A DNA stretch of 64,000 nt from Certhia americana (lineage: Eukaryota > Chordata > Aves > Passeriformes > Certhiidae). The stretch covers positions 52,907,471 through 52,971,470 of the forward strand of contig CM031857.1 of NCBI GenBank assembly GCA_018697195.1, in the 5' to 3' direction. Below the pieces are notes generated by a model. That model was not told the DNA's origin and ran no database searches. It saw only the letters and a list, made by a program, of their open reading frames with translations. Positions 12,138 to 22,747 of the stretch are shown piece after piece (the first letter of the stretch is position 1; each line of letters begins with the position of its first letter). The position numbers were made by a program, and so were the translations under genes.

Positions 12138-13229
12138 CAGGGAAGAAGATCATCTGTGGGGACAGGCGGCACAAATCCAAAAGAACTCATCTGCAAGGAA
12201 CATGGTTGGAAAAGCAAACCAACCTGGAGTAAAGATAATCCTGGAAACCTGGAAAACAGTGTGCACTTGGATCCTGCTGGCAATCTGACAGCTTCAGCAT
12301 CCTTATCACCCAGATCTGATGGCTTTCCTATCTCATCCTAATCCCTCAAAGTGTGGGATATTGCCCAACCAACCCCTCATGCCTGAAGCTGGTTCACCAC
12401 CTTGAAAATGGGAGGAGGGTCACAGATGGTTCCCATCTTTCTGCTCCTCTCCTTCCCTCTGGCTTGTCCCAGTTCTACTCTGGCCTCATGGCCAGCTCTC
12501 TGGCAGCGGTAGACCTGGCAGTGGTTGTATCTGTTGCTGCCTCAGGCAGCCCCAGAAGTCCTTTCTTCAAAACTTCTGCAGAGTCTTTAAACACGTGGCA
12601 GGGTGGCAACTAGCATCCTCAGCCATCCTGTGGGAAAACCACAGTGTAATCAGCTCTTGAATGAAAGCAAGGCAGCAAAGTGTCAGGGAGAGAAACCTGA
12701 AGGGCAGAGGCTGCATTTCTGTGGCTTTACATGGCACAGCAGGGGTACACTGGCATCTAGTCAAATTCCACAAGCAGGGGCACAAAGTAATTAGTTAAAT
12801 CTTTGCTTTCTTGTGACAAGCCCCCCCCCCCCCCAAAAAAAAAAAAAAGTAGGAAAAAGTGGGACTCATAATCATGTCATGGCAAACCATGTGAAAAAAA
12901 ACTCCCTTGCTCCTAATCACAGCCCAGTTTAAACAAAAACATGTCCATGCAACAGTTTGTGCGGTGTGAGCTGCAAAAAATGGCTGTTAATTCACGGAAG
13001 CAAGAGGAATTACAAAATTGGTATTATGTGTTGCATTCTTAAAGAGTATCTGTTCCGGGCAGCCCTGTCCCCAGGTTCATTACACCTAAGGAGCAGGAGC
13101 TCTCCAGCAGCACTGCTAAACTCACAAGAAGCATTGTCTTGGCAGGAGTTGGGTCATACTTAGCAGATTATCTCCGTACCAGGAGAGCTGAAATTTTCAT
13201 CAAAGCAAACAGAGGAATTCGTGACAGGC
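12138..13229. other. Intergenic, no recognised gene
   Basis: Unique-looking DNA apart from the C14-A14 run. Confidence 0.55.
12821..12848 (+). repeat. C14-A14 homopolymer pair
   Basis: Fourteen C followed directly by fourteen A. Run lengths are likely to vary between individuals or sequencing platforms. Confidence 0.9.
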
Positions 13230-13690
13230 AGCCGGCTTACCGTGCCGTGCTCAGGGGCTCCTTCACAGCGGATGCTCGGCTCCATCCCAAGGGCAGCCCC
13301 GTGGGCTCCAGCGGAGGGGAGGCACACGGCAGAGCCCTGCGCACCATGGAGCCACGCACGGGGTCATTCTGCTCCCCAGCTTCTGCCGGAAGGGAGGGCA
13401 GAGAGGCAGCGTGCAGCACGGACACTGCGAGGAGCCTCGGCTGAGCTACAGGGCGCGGGGGCTGCGAGGGCAGCGGGGCGCTGAGCCAGAGCCCGAGGGT
13501 CCCTGAGGCCGGGCTGGCAGCTCCGTGCGCTGTCACTCGGGTGCGCCAGGACCACGAGGTGGCACTAGACACTTGTGCAGGCTGCTGGCTTCCCGGCGGG
13601 GCACACAGACCCCGCAGGATGCATCGCTGCCATCCCGTCACACGGCACAGGCGGCGAGCGGGGTAATTCTCCTACCGACCGGTCAGCTCC
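13230..13690. promoter_or_regulatory. Isolated CpG-rich patch far from any recognised gene start
   Basis: G+C and CpG density rise sharply against AT-rich flanks, with many CG dinucleotides and an 8-bp palindrome GACCGGTC at 13677-13684. Open frames cross it on both strands, as expected for GC-rich DNA, but none resembles a known protein. It could be the promoter of an unrecognised transcript or a distal regulatory island; it is about 9 kb past the FAM124A stop. Confidence 0.6.
13549..13567 (+). promoter_or_regulatory. CTCF-like binding motif
   Basis: GGACCACGAGGTGGCACTA agrees at 14 of 19 positions with the vertebrate CTCF consensus as I recall it, and keeps the core CCACNAGGNGGC followed by CTA. 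It lies inside the orphan CpG patch and includes a CpG that methylation could affect. Confidence 0.6.
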
Positions 13691-13870
13691 GGCGATATCC
13701 ACTTCTGTCGTCATCTCATTATGTGCCATTAAGTCGGCAGTTTTCATTTATGACAGGCAGATTGGATTAATGGCCTCCACCTACCAAGCTATTTTTCCAT
13801 TTTATGCACCATATATTCAGGAGGAAAGTGATTAAAAAGGGCAGCTGATTAAAACGCTAGCCATGCTTTA
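13690..13870. promoter_or_regulatory. Enhancer-like AT-rich segment with homeodomain-type motifs
   Basis: Directly beside the CpG patch, the segment carries a TGACAG (Meis/TGIF-type, 13751-13756), GGATTA (Otx/Pitx-type, 13764-13769) overlapping ATTAATGG, TTTATG repeats, two GATTAAAA copies near 13830 and 13848, and a CAGCTG E-box (13842-13847). There is no simple repeat or transposon signature and no coding potential. The dense mix resembles deeply conserved developmental enhancers, but conservation cannot be measured here. Confidence 0.4.
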
Positions 13871-15029
13871 ATGCAGGAGGCTGAGCCACAGCAGGGGCAG
13901 GATGCACCTGCAAAACTGTGAAGCCCTCTAAGATTCCCTTTCTGTGGCCAAATTGAAGCAATACTGTCTATCTGAAAACTGGTAAAAAAACCCCCAGCAG
14001 CAGTTTGAATACTGTTCCTGAGCTCCAAGGCCATACCAGCACTTTCTGAGTTATGTCCACACACTTCAGAGATGCCCCATAGATCACCAGACACACAATG
14101 CAGCTGGCCTGGCTTCCCTCCTGGACTGCCACAGGATCCGTGCAGCTCTCAGACACAACCAGTCCACAGGGCATGGGGGATGTTATCTGAAGTGAGGACT
14201 GCATTGCAGCCCAGCAGAGAGGTGTTTTTTACAGCATGACCCTGAGAGGCATGAGTTTCATGCTGTGGGATGTCCAAGGGAACATGGGATGACAGGAAGA
14301 TGCAAAAAGCCTGGTGGAAGAGTGCTGGAGAAAGAGAAGCCACAGCCTGATGTAGCCTTTCCCCTAGTGGGAACAGCCCTAGGGATGAAGGGCACTACCT
14401 TCATCCAAGGAAGTGTCTTGGTGAAAGGTGCTTGAAGTGGTCCAAAACAGAGACTACAAGAAATCAAACAATCCAGTGTCTCAATCTTCTCCCTGTTCCA
14501 CTTCCACTTACCACAGAAGACATATTCCACTACAGGATTTATGCCTTGGAAGACTGCAAGGCTTTCCAGACCAAGCAGTTGGATTCCTCCACAGCTATCT
14601 CACTACCCATTGGTTTCTGAGCTCAGGGGACACAATCCCTCCCATGTTACTGAGGCTACATGGCCCAAAAGCCTGCATTGACTTCTGGAACAGAAAGTGC
14701 TCTGTGAAACTGTCTGGGTGAAGGCTGCAAATAAAGGTGTCTCTTTTCTCATGAAGGGAATGAATTCAGCACTGCTCATTGCCCTGAGCTACTGTGGAAA
14801 CTCAAGGAATTAAGAGAGATTCAACAAGAAATCTGATAGATTGAGGGAAGATAAATCCATTGGTAGCACAATATAGCAGTTGGTCACACAGTGATCTGAG
14901 CAATTTTTGGCTCAGGAAGTTTGGACTCAGTGTAAATTTAGCAATTTGCACTCTGCCGAATCCTGGAAGCTGGGAAAGAATGCCGCAGAGGGGATTGCTC
15001 TGCACTCAAATGACACTTGGGCTCAGATG
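13871..15029. other. Intergenic, no recognised gene
   Basis: Short open frames only. No transposon signature before the CR1-like block. Confidence 0.55.
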
Positions 15030-15930
15030 AGAGACAAGTCATTATCCATGAGACAGAGATAAGTTTGAGGATTTTTTGGGGAAGAGTCAGCATGGTTTTA
15101 TAAAAGGAAATCACACCTCTTAAATCTTTTTTTGGACTTCAGAAGGCATCAACAAATAGGTGTAGAGCTAAGAACAGTTTTCCAAAGCCCTTCATCAAAG
15201 CCTTTACAGGAAATCCTGCTATGATGGTTTAAGAGGTAAGGTTATGTGAATAAAGGGCTGATTAAAAGGCAGGAAACAGAAGGTAGAAATAAATAGCCAG
15301 CTCTGACAGTGGCAGGAGGTTGGCAGTGGAGTCATGCAGGGATTTGTACTCAAACTTACATTGCTCAGCATGACATAAACCTGGAAAAGGGGGGGCTTTG
15401 TGCTATGGGAGTTTGTTGAGGTTATTAAGCATCCAAGATAGTAAAGATGATGAACAACTGGGGAAGCTACAGAAAAAATCTCACAATATACAGCAACTGG
15501 GCAATGAAAAGGCAGATAAAAGTCAACATAGCTAATTCCAAAATTAATTTAATTTAAAAAATATCTAATTTTACATACATGATAGTAGGGTCTCAACTGA
15601 ATTTTTCTACTTGGGAATTGGACTTTAGGGCTATGTAAATATCTATGAAAAGAGTAGCTCAGTGTTCAGCTGCAGCCAAAGCAGCAAGTTCCATTACTAG
15701 GAGAGAAACAGAAAATAAAATGGAAAACAACCTCAAGCTGTTCTGTACATTCATACAGTGCATCTAAATCTCTGAAAACTGTACGTATTTATGGACACTC
15801 TAGTTCAAAAAGCAAACAACAGAGAAAGGTAAGAGAGGGGTAACAAGAATGAACAAAAGCATGGAATGGTTTTCCTATGAAGAATAAGTTACTGGATTAA
15901 GACTTCTCAGTTTTATAGGAAAAACAATAA
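15030..15930 (+). mobile_element. Old CR1-like LINE fragment
   Basis: Diverged matches to the CR1 RT region: cagcatggttttataaaagg (palm-domain start), tttggacttcagaaggc, a ggcagtggagtcatgcaggg block (normally the GVPQG motif) and ggcagataaaagtcaacat. It is much more decayed than the 20.6-kb copy and may belong to the same insertion as the 16.6-kb fragment or to an older one. Confidence 0.45.
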
Positions 15931-16589
15931 TCTGATTTCTGCAGTAGTTAACACATGCACTGTTTGAAACTTCTTCCTAAGCACTTTGTGAGGTGGGACT
16001 GTCTTCCCAACACTTGGGTAGCTCCATTTTGCTGGGCCAATGGGATGGCCAGTGCCAAAGCTCAGGCTGCTGAACCCGAAAATCACTCCTGTAAGACCTC
16101 AGCACTCTCAGGATGTAAACCCAGATGATTTAGAAGTATGATGAGGCAGTTGGTCCAGAGCTCTCATGGCTGGACACAGGTTCTTTATGGAAGGGTGGAA
16201 AATGGTGATGAGGTTTGTGTTCTAAACAACTGAGTGGCATGAATTCATGCATATTTGTGAGGGAGCAGAAGGTGAGAAACTCAAAAGCTCATGGACCAGG
16301 AGAAATAACAAAAGGGATGTTGTTGTAGGTATCTCCCACAACCCAATCAATCAATAAGGAAAGAGAGATAGAACCTTTAAACAACTTAGGAATTATTCAG
16401 GACAGACTAGAAAAATTCCTGTCTTCCGTAACTGGAAAAATCTACCAATTGGAAAAACTTCTGCCTTCAGTCACAAGGTTATCACTCACAAGACATTCTG
16501 TTATGCCTGCCATGTGTCTGTATGTAAGAAAGTTTTGAGGAGAAAATTACTAATCACACTAGAAGACTGAGTCAGGGACGCAGAAAGCT

Positions 16590-17475
16590 GCACATACACA
16601 AGTCTGTGGGGCTGGATTGGCTACCACTGACTGTGCAACAGAAACTGGCCAATGTGATGGCCGTGACTGATACACTGAAGGGCAGGGCTATCACTCATAG
16701 AGACCTTCACTGGCTGGAGAAAGGTGCCAGTGAGAACCTCACCAAAAGTAATAAAAGTAAATGCAAGCCCTGCACCTGGCAGGGACTAACCTGGTATGAC
16801 CAGCACAGGAGGAAACATCTCCTGGCTGGAAGCAGCTCTGAAGAATGAGACCTTGGGGTCCTAGTAAACAGCAAACTGAACATGACTAAGAGTAGGGCAA
16901 CCTTGCAGTGATAAGGCTAACAGTATATTGGGTGGTTTAAGTGAGGGAGCTGCCATCAGGTTGACAGAAATTCTTTCTCCTGCCAGCTGAGCACTCATCA
17001 TCCATATCCATAAAACTATGTAGAGTTCTGGGATTGTCAGTACAAGAGTGATATTGAGAAACCTGAGAGAGTTCAGAGGGTCAGGGAGTGAGAAAACCAT
17101 GGCAGCAGGAGCAACTGCAGTCTTCCAGCACCTAAAGTGGGATTATAGAGAATACAGAGCCCAGATTTCTCAAAGGTGCTCAGTGAAACAAGAGGGAAAG
17201 ATCACAATTCTGGACAGGGGAAATTCTCACTGCAGATTAGGAAGCAATTCTTTGCTATTACAGTGGCTAAGCGCTGGCACATATTGCCCAGAGACACTGT
17301 GAAATTGCCACCTTTAGATACTTTCAAATCTGACCAGACAAGGACCTGAACAACTTGATTTAACTCCAAAGCTCAAGGCTTGAGCAGCTTTGTGCCTGCT
17401 TTCAGCAGATACTTTGGACTAGATGACGTCCAGAGGCCTCTTCCAACTCCTGATGTTTCTACAGTTCTGTAAGTG
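16590..17475 (+). mobile_element. CR1 LINE fragment (end of RT and 3' UTR), degenerate
   Basis: The order follows the CR1 3' half: aagtctgtgggg, gaccttcactggctggag, a caagccctgcacctgg block, then gaccttggggtcct, and a classic 3' end, ctagatgacgtccagaggcctcttccaactc. Every frame is broken. Boundaries are approximate. Confidence 0.75.
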
Positions 17476-20089
17476 CCATAAAAATATATATAAACCCCAC
17501 AATGTTAAACCATAAAACCATAAAAACCAAACAAAGCCAAACCTACACAGCTTTGCATATATAATGTAATGCTGACATGCAGGCATGTCCCATGGGGAGA
17601 AGAAAGAAATGCATAATAGGTAACACCACACTCAGATGAAAATAAGAAGAAAGGATGATTATGAAGACCAATGCACATCAAACAAACTCAGATGGGATTT
17701 AAACATGCAAGATTACCAATACGTGTCACAGCTCTTATTTTATCATTCAACTTTACTAAAGAAAATTATTTACAACACCACAGTGAGGATCAAAAGACCA
17801 AGTCTGCAGAGGCAAAACTGAGTCCAACAAAAATTTTTTTTGCTGTGTTTATTTTGTAATTATCCCACCGACACACACCACCAAAAGAGAGCTTGTGGCA
17901 CTGCAGTCATTTTGGAAGCCTAGTTAAAATACTCTGTAAGTCTGCAATACTCCATAAATGAACACGCAGAAGGTTATGTACAGCTGACTTTTCATCTCTA
18001 TTTTATTTCACAGAAGTAGTGCATTCTGGGGTGAGAAGGAGAGAAAGTTCAGGAAAAACCTGCAGTTCTCAAAATACATTGTTTAATAATTTAACCAAAT
18101 CAATAAGTAAATGCCATGAAACTTTTGCATATTCAAGTCTCTGAAGAGCCCCTTCTTAAATAATGGGGAGAGAATTAATGAAGCCTACCTTCAGTGAAGC
18201 ACTCGTCATAATCTGGCTTTCTTTTTATAGACAGAAAGTTTTCTCTACACTATCATCTGTTTTTCCTGACAGTAGGACACTCAGTTTTTTACAAGATTTG
18301 GTTTCAAGCACCATCAATGTAAACAATTAAAACTTTAATCTCTAGTTAGGTATCAGTAAACAGAACAGAAACAGAACCAGTGGAGACAGTACATATGCAG
18401 AGTCTGTGGACACTCATTTGGCTCTCTTCCCATAAGGATTCATGTGGCAAAAATCTGCAGCTGAGATGCTTGCGGAGCTGCTGGTTAATAACACACACAA
18501 ACTCATGACTGACACTTGAGCTGCCCTGTGTTTCCCTGTGGATCTCCACTACCGGTGTTTCCTGCCACAGCAGGCGACAGTCCCCAGATGTGATGGACTC
18601 TTTCTAGAGGAATGCCTCAGTGGAAAGATGGTTCAGAGCTTCCTCTTCATTAAAAACCCCAATCAGCTTTTGTCAGGAGTTTCAGTGTTGGCATGATGCC
18701 ATGATCAGACAGCTTCATCAGCTCAAAAAAGTTTTTTATTTCATGTCCAAGTCAAATTTTATCTGTATTATTAAAATACTGTGAAAATACCACGTTTATG
18801 GACAGAAAATAATGAAGCATAAATTTAAACCCATGAACGCTGACTGTCCTAGGCATCATTGTTAGCACGGTGAAATGCAAGCTGATGGAAAAAGGGGCTA
18901 GTCTGACTTCACAGTGTTTTATGTATATTTTGGCAGGGTACAAACAATAACATGGGAATACACTTTTAGCTAGACCAGGTTCATGCATTGCAGGGGGTGG
19001 CTTGATCTAAAGGTCACAACAGTCAGAGGAAAAACTGTGTGGGATCTGAAGGAGCATAGAGCAGGTAAACACATGCACACCATCACAAATCCTTCATTAG
19101 TGCTATTTTGGTTTTGGTCCCAGATAGAGAACGTTTCACCCAAACCTGCAGTAAGCCTAAACCATTTTAGAGGGCAGAAGAGGGCTGATAATCTTCTGTG
19201 CTCTTTACCTTGAATAGATTCTCCTATTTATTCATTGTATTTAGCACAAAAGACAAAGTCTTCCCTTGGTAAATGCTATGACAGCATCTCACAGAGAGGA
19301 GACTTGGACTTCAGTTTGTTGCATTTTTTCCTGTATGAAGAAAGCAACAGCAAAAGGAAAAAGCCTTGACTACCCTGCTGGTCTCTTTTGGACCTGGGCT
19401 GCAGGTTCCTTCCTTAAAAACATGTACACATTTTCCTTTAGACTTTCTTCCAGAATAGTTTGTAAAAAACATGCACTTACGTAAATGGGCCAGGGGAGCT
19501 GTTCCACTTTTCGTAACTATTATTTACAGTAAGTGTGTCCTTTTCTCACCATTTTTCCCCTCCAAAGCAGAAATTATTTTGATTAAAATTACCTGGTAAT
19601 ACAGCAAACATCTTTATCTGAAAAGAAATTTTTATTCCACGTACCACAACACCATCATGTTAGGTTTTCAGCATGCATATAGGTTGCACCCAGCATTATA
19701 CATACACTTTTAACTTGGTCATTTCCCCAGTGGCTCGACCAGAGTTGTGATCGGTGACACTTGTCAGTCAAAAATGTAACTTTTCAGAACACGCATTATA
19801 AAATCTGTTTATGTGACTTAAATCCTGGTGAAGGTACTTAGCTGTCATATTAGCAGCTTTTCACTGACTTTATTTTTTTTAAAACACCAATTTAATTAGA
19901 GCAAAAAAATGTAATCAAAAATGCGTATTTTAAAAACATCTTCTGAAAGCCAGAAAATTTGACTTGTTTTCCCTTTGGGGAGAGGTATTCAAGAAGAAAC
20001 AAGTTTTATCCAGAAAGAAGTATGCTTGCACTGGAAATATGAAGACTAAGTTTCTGCATTAATTATTTTTGACAGAAAAATAACAACCC
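17476..20089. other. AT-rich flank past the FAM124A 3' end
   Basis: No gene or repeat recognised. Several AATAAA hexamers occur on both strands. Some non-repetitive AT-rich parts (19.6-20.09 kb) could be conserved noncoding sequence or additional 3' UTR. Confidence 0.5.
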
Positions 20090-20110
20090 TTAAAAAGCAG
20101 GGAGCTGTCT

Positions 20111-20116
20111 TTTATT
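20111..20116 (-). terminator. Candidate polyadenylation signal for FAM124A
   Basis: AATAAA on the minus strand (TTTATT on plus), the first canonical hexamer after the FAM124A stop. It is followed by a G/T-rich downstream stretch (gggttgttatttttctg) about 20-40 nt beyond, as expected for a cleavage site. Confidence 0.35.
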
Positions 20117-20599
20117 TGGGTCTAATGGCGTAGCAATATATAAAAATGCTGTGTTATCTTTCTTGGTTTGTATTCCAAAAAGATAAGCTGTACTGCCTGA
20201 GTTAGAAGTAGCAAACATGGTTTACTCAGGTTGTCACTGTCTGTACAAGTGATTCAGACAGCAGTCCAGAGGGTTCTCTTCTAGCTGGAAAGGATGGGCA
20301 TTCTGGGTGAGAGGCTGAAAATGTTCTCTTAGATTTCCCTTTTGGCACTTTCTGCATCAAGATCAGTCAAAGTAAGAGATACAGTGGAATTTCCTCTTCC
20401 CTGGGGAAGGAGTGACACTTCTTCTGAAGAAGTTTCTGTAAATACATTGGCAGCAAAAGGAGGGCTAAGGAGTCTCCATTCTTTGCTGGATGCACAGGGT
20501 AGCAGAGTGTAAAGGGATGAGGAAAATTCTGAGGTACCTAATGTCTTTTCTGCCTCAGTATTTAACACCAAAGCCAGCTATTCCAGGATACCCAGCAAT

Positions 20600-22184
20600 G
20601 GCAGCTGGAAGTTAGGGATCAGGAGCTGAGTGAAGTCCCATACTCTGTGAGGAAAGTGTTAATGACCTTCTATCCCAGTTAGACACACATCTATGTGCCC
20701 TGATGTGATGTACCTGAGGGTATTGAGGGAGCTGTCAAAAGATCTTGCCAAACCCCTTTGAACCCTTTTCTAGCAGTTTTGGTTTACCAGAGAAGTCCCA
20801 GTTGACAGGAAATCAGCAAATGTTTCACCCACCTACAAGAAGGGTTGGAAGGACCATCTGGGGAACTACAGACCTATCAGCCTGATCTTGGTATTGGGAA
20901 AGTCATGGAGAAGATCATTCTGAGTGCCATTACATGTGCAGGACAACCAAGGGCTCAGGCACAGCCAGCATGGGCTTATGAAAAGCAGGTCCTGCTTGAC
21001 CAACCTGAATCCTTCTATGACAATGTAATCTACTTAGTAAATGAGGGAAAGTCTGTGGATGTTGTCTATCCAGAATTTAGGAAAGCATTTGAAACTGTCT
21101 CCCACAGCACTGTCCTGGAGAAACTGGCTGCTCATACCTTGGATGGGTGGACTCTTAACTGCAAAAAACTGTCTGGATGGTCAGGCCCAGAGAGTGGTGG
21201 TGAATGGAACTATATCCAGCTAGTGTTCCCCAGGGCTCAGCACTGGTTCCAGTTCTGTTTCACATCTTCATTGATGATTTGGATGAGTAGGAAGAGTGCA
21301 TCCTCAATAAGTTCACAGGTGACACCAAGTTGGGTGGGAGTGTTGATCTGCTGGAGGTTAGGAAGGCTCTGCAGAGGGATTACCACAGACTGGATCAATG
21401 GGCTGAGGACAGTCTTGTGGAGTTCAGTAAGTTGAACCACGTGCTGGGTCCTGCACTTGGGTCAAAACAATCTCATGCATTGCTACAGGCTGGGGGAAGA
21501 GTGGCTGGAAAAGGACCTGGGTTTGCTGGTTGATAGCCAGCTGAATGTGATCCTGCACTGTGCCCAGGTGGCCAAGAATGCCAATGGCACCCTGGCCTGT
21601 ATTAGGAATAGTGTGGCCAGCAGGACCAGGGCAGGGATTGACCACTGTACTTGGCACTGGGGAAAGCTGTACCTTGAATCCTGTGTTCAGTTCTGGGCCC
21701 CTCACTTCAGGAAGGACATTGAGGTGCTGGAGCATGTCCAGAGAAGGGCAGCAGCTGGTGAAGGGTTTGGAGCAAAAGTCTGATAAGGAATAGCTGAGGG
21801 AACTGGAATCATTTAGTTTGAAGGAAAAGAGGTTCCAGGGTTACCTCACTGATCTCTACAACTACCATAAAAGAGGTTGCAGTGTAGTGGGGGTTGGTCT
21901 CTTCTTCCATATCTTGAGTGAAACAATGAGAGGAAACAGCCTTAACTTGTACCAGGGGAGGATCATATTAAATATTAGAAAAACATTATTCACTGAAAGG
22001 GTGACCAGACCTTAAAATAAATTGCCCAGGGAGTTGGTGGGGCCAGTCTCTGGAAATGTTTAAGAGGTGTCAGGATGTGGAACTTGGGTACATGGTTAAG
22101 GGGTGATTATGGTAGTGCTAGCTTGTCACTTGGACTTCGACGATTTTGGAAGACCTCTTCCAACCTTGATGTTTGTGTGATTCT
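20600..22184 (+). mobile_element. CR1 LINE, 5'-truncated, degenerate reverse transcriptase and 3' end
   Basis: Translation at 20845-21435 gives a recognisable but broken CR1 reverse transcriptase: VMEKIILSAI, SFYDNVIYLVNEGKSVDVVY, FRKAFETVSHS, then further domain pieces in other frames ([62 protein letters not shown]). The catalytic FADD-type motif reads FTGD and there are frameshifts, so the copy is inactive. The element ends with the CR1-like gacctcttccaaccttgatg and a short gattct tail. It lies antisense to FAM124A, 0.56 kb past the stop codon. The 5' edge is approximate. Confidence 0.9.
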
Positions 22185-22747
22185 GCCCCATCTCACCACT
22201 GCCAGCTCTCAAAGGTTGGAAGGAAAGTGTTTCCTCACAAGAAACTTCATGCCTGACCCTAGTGGGGCTGTGCTGCTGGGACCTGCTGTGCTTAGAGCTG
22301 CCTTTGGAACCCGTGAAAGGGAAATAAAATACCTTTTTCCCCCCATCTTTCTTGAGTTAAGGGGATTTCTCAGAAAGTTAAAGCAGTTTGGTTTCACAAA
22401 TTAGTTTTCCTTTTCTGCCAAACTAAAATGGAATCCCATGTGCCTCTTCTGGCATTTCCTTCACCAGCAGTCCAAGGGCTAATCAGAAAACATCCACCTT
22501 GTGCCGCTGTGCAAAAGCCTCTGTGCTGATCATATCCTCCAGTACAAAGATACAGGGTGCAATCTGCTTTACTGTACCCAGTTTGGGAATGCCAATCTCA
22601 GAGGGTTGAATATTTTTTTCAAATATTTAACCCAATTCTGCATCACCTTCTCCTCAGCAAGGAACCTTCTGTAAGCTCAGGGTGGACGCACTGCTGTCAT
22701 TCACAAGTAGAACATGTTTCCTCTGGAAGGTGTAAGATGGAGAAACC

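Larger units (their letters stand above)
20090..22747 (-). other. FAM124A: Probable FAM124A 3' UTR and flank, interrupted by a CR1
   Basis: Scanning on the minus strand from the stop, I see no AATAAA or ATTAAA until 20116-20111. If used, the 3' UTR would be about 2.65 kb, of which about 1.6 kb is an antisense CR1 insertion, leaving roughly 1.05 kb of native UTR. The extent is inference; an earlier non-canonical site is possible. Confidence 0.4.

Noticed and set aside
11803..12288. Long periodic open frames on both strands over 12.0 kb
   Set aside because: They are read-through of the GGCA/GGAA microsatellite, which has no stops in any frame.
1..20089. SERPINE3, expected near FAM124A from mammalian synteny
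   Set aside because: No serpin signature was seen on either strand. The gene may lie beyond the window or have exons too diverged to spot by eye.
20845..21783. Reverse-transcriptase-like frames as host genes
   Set aside because: They are the decayed CR1 polymerase with frameshifts and a lost catalytic motif.
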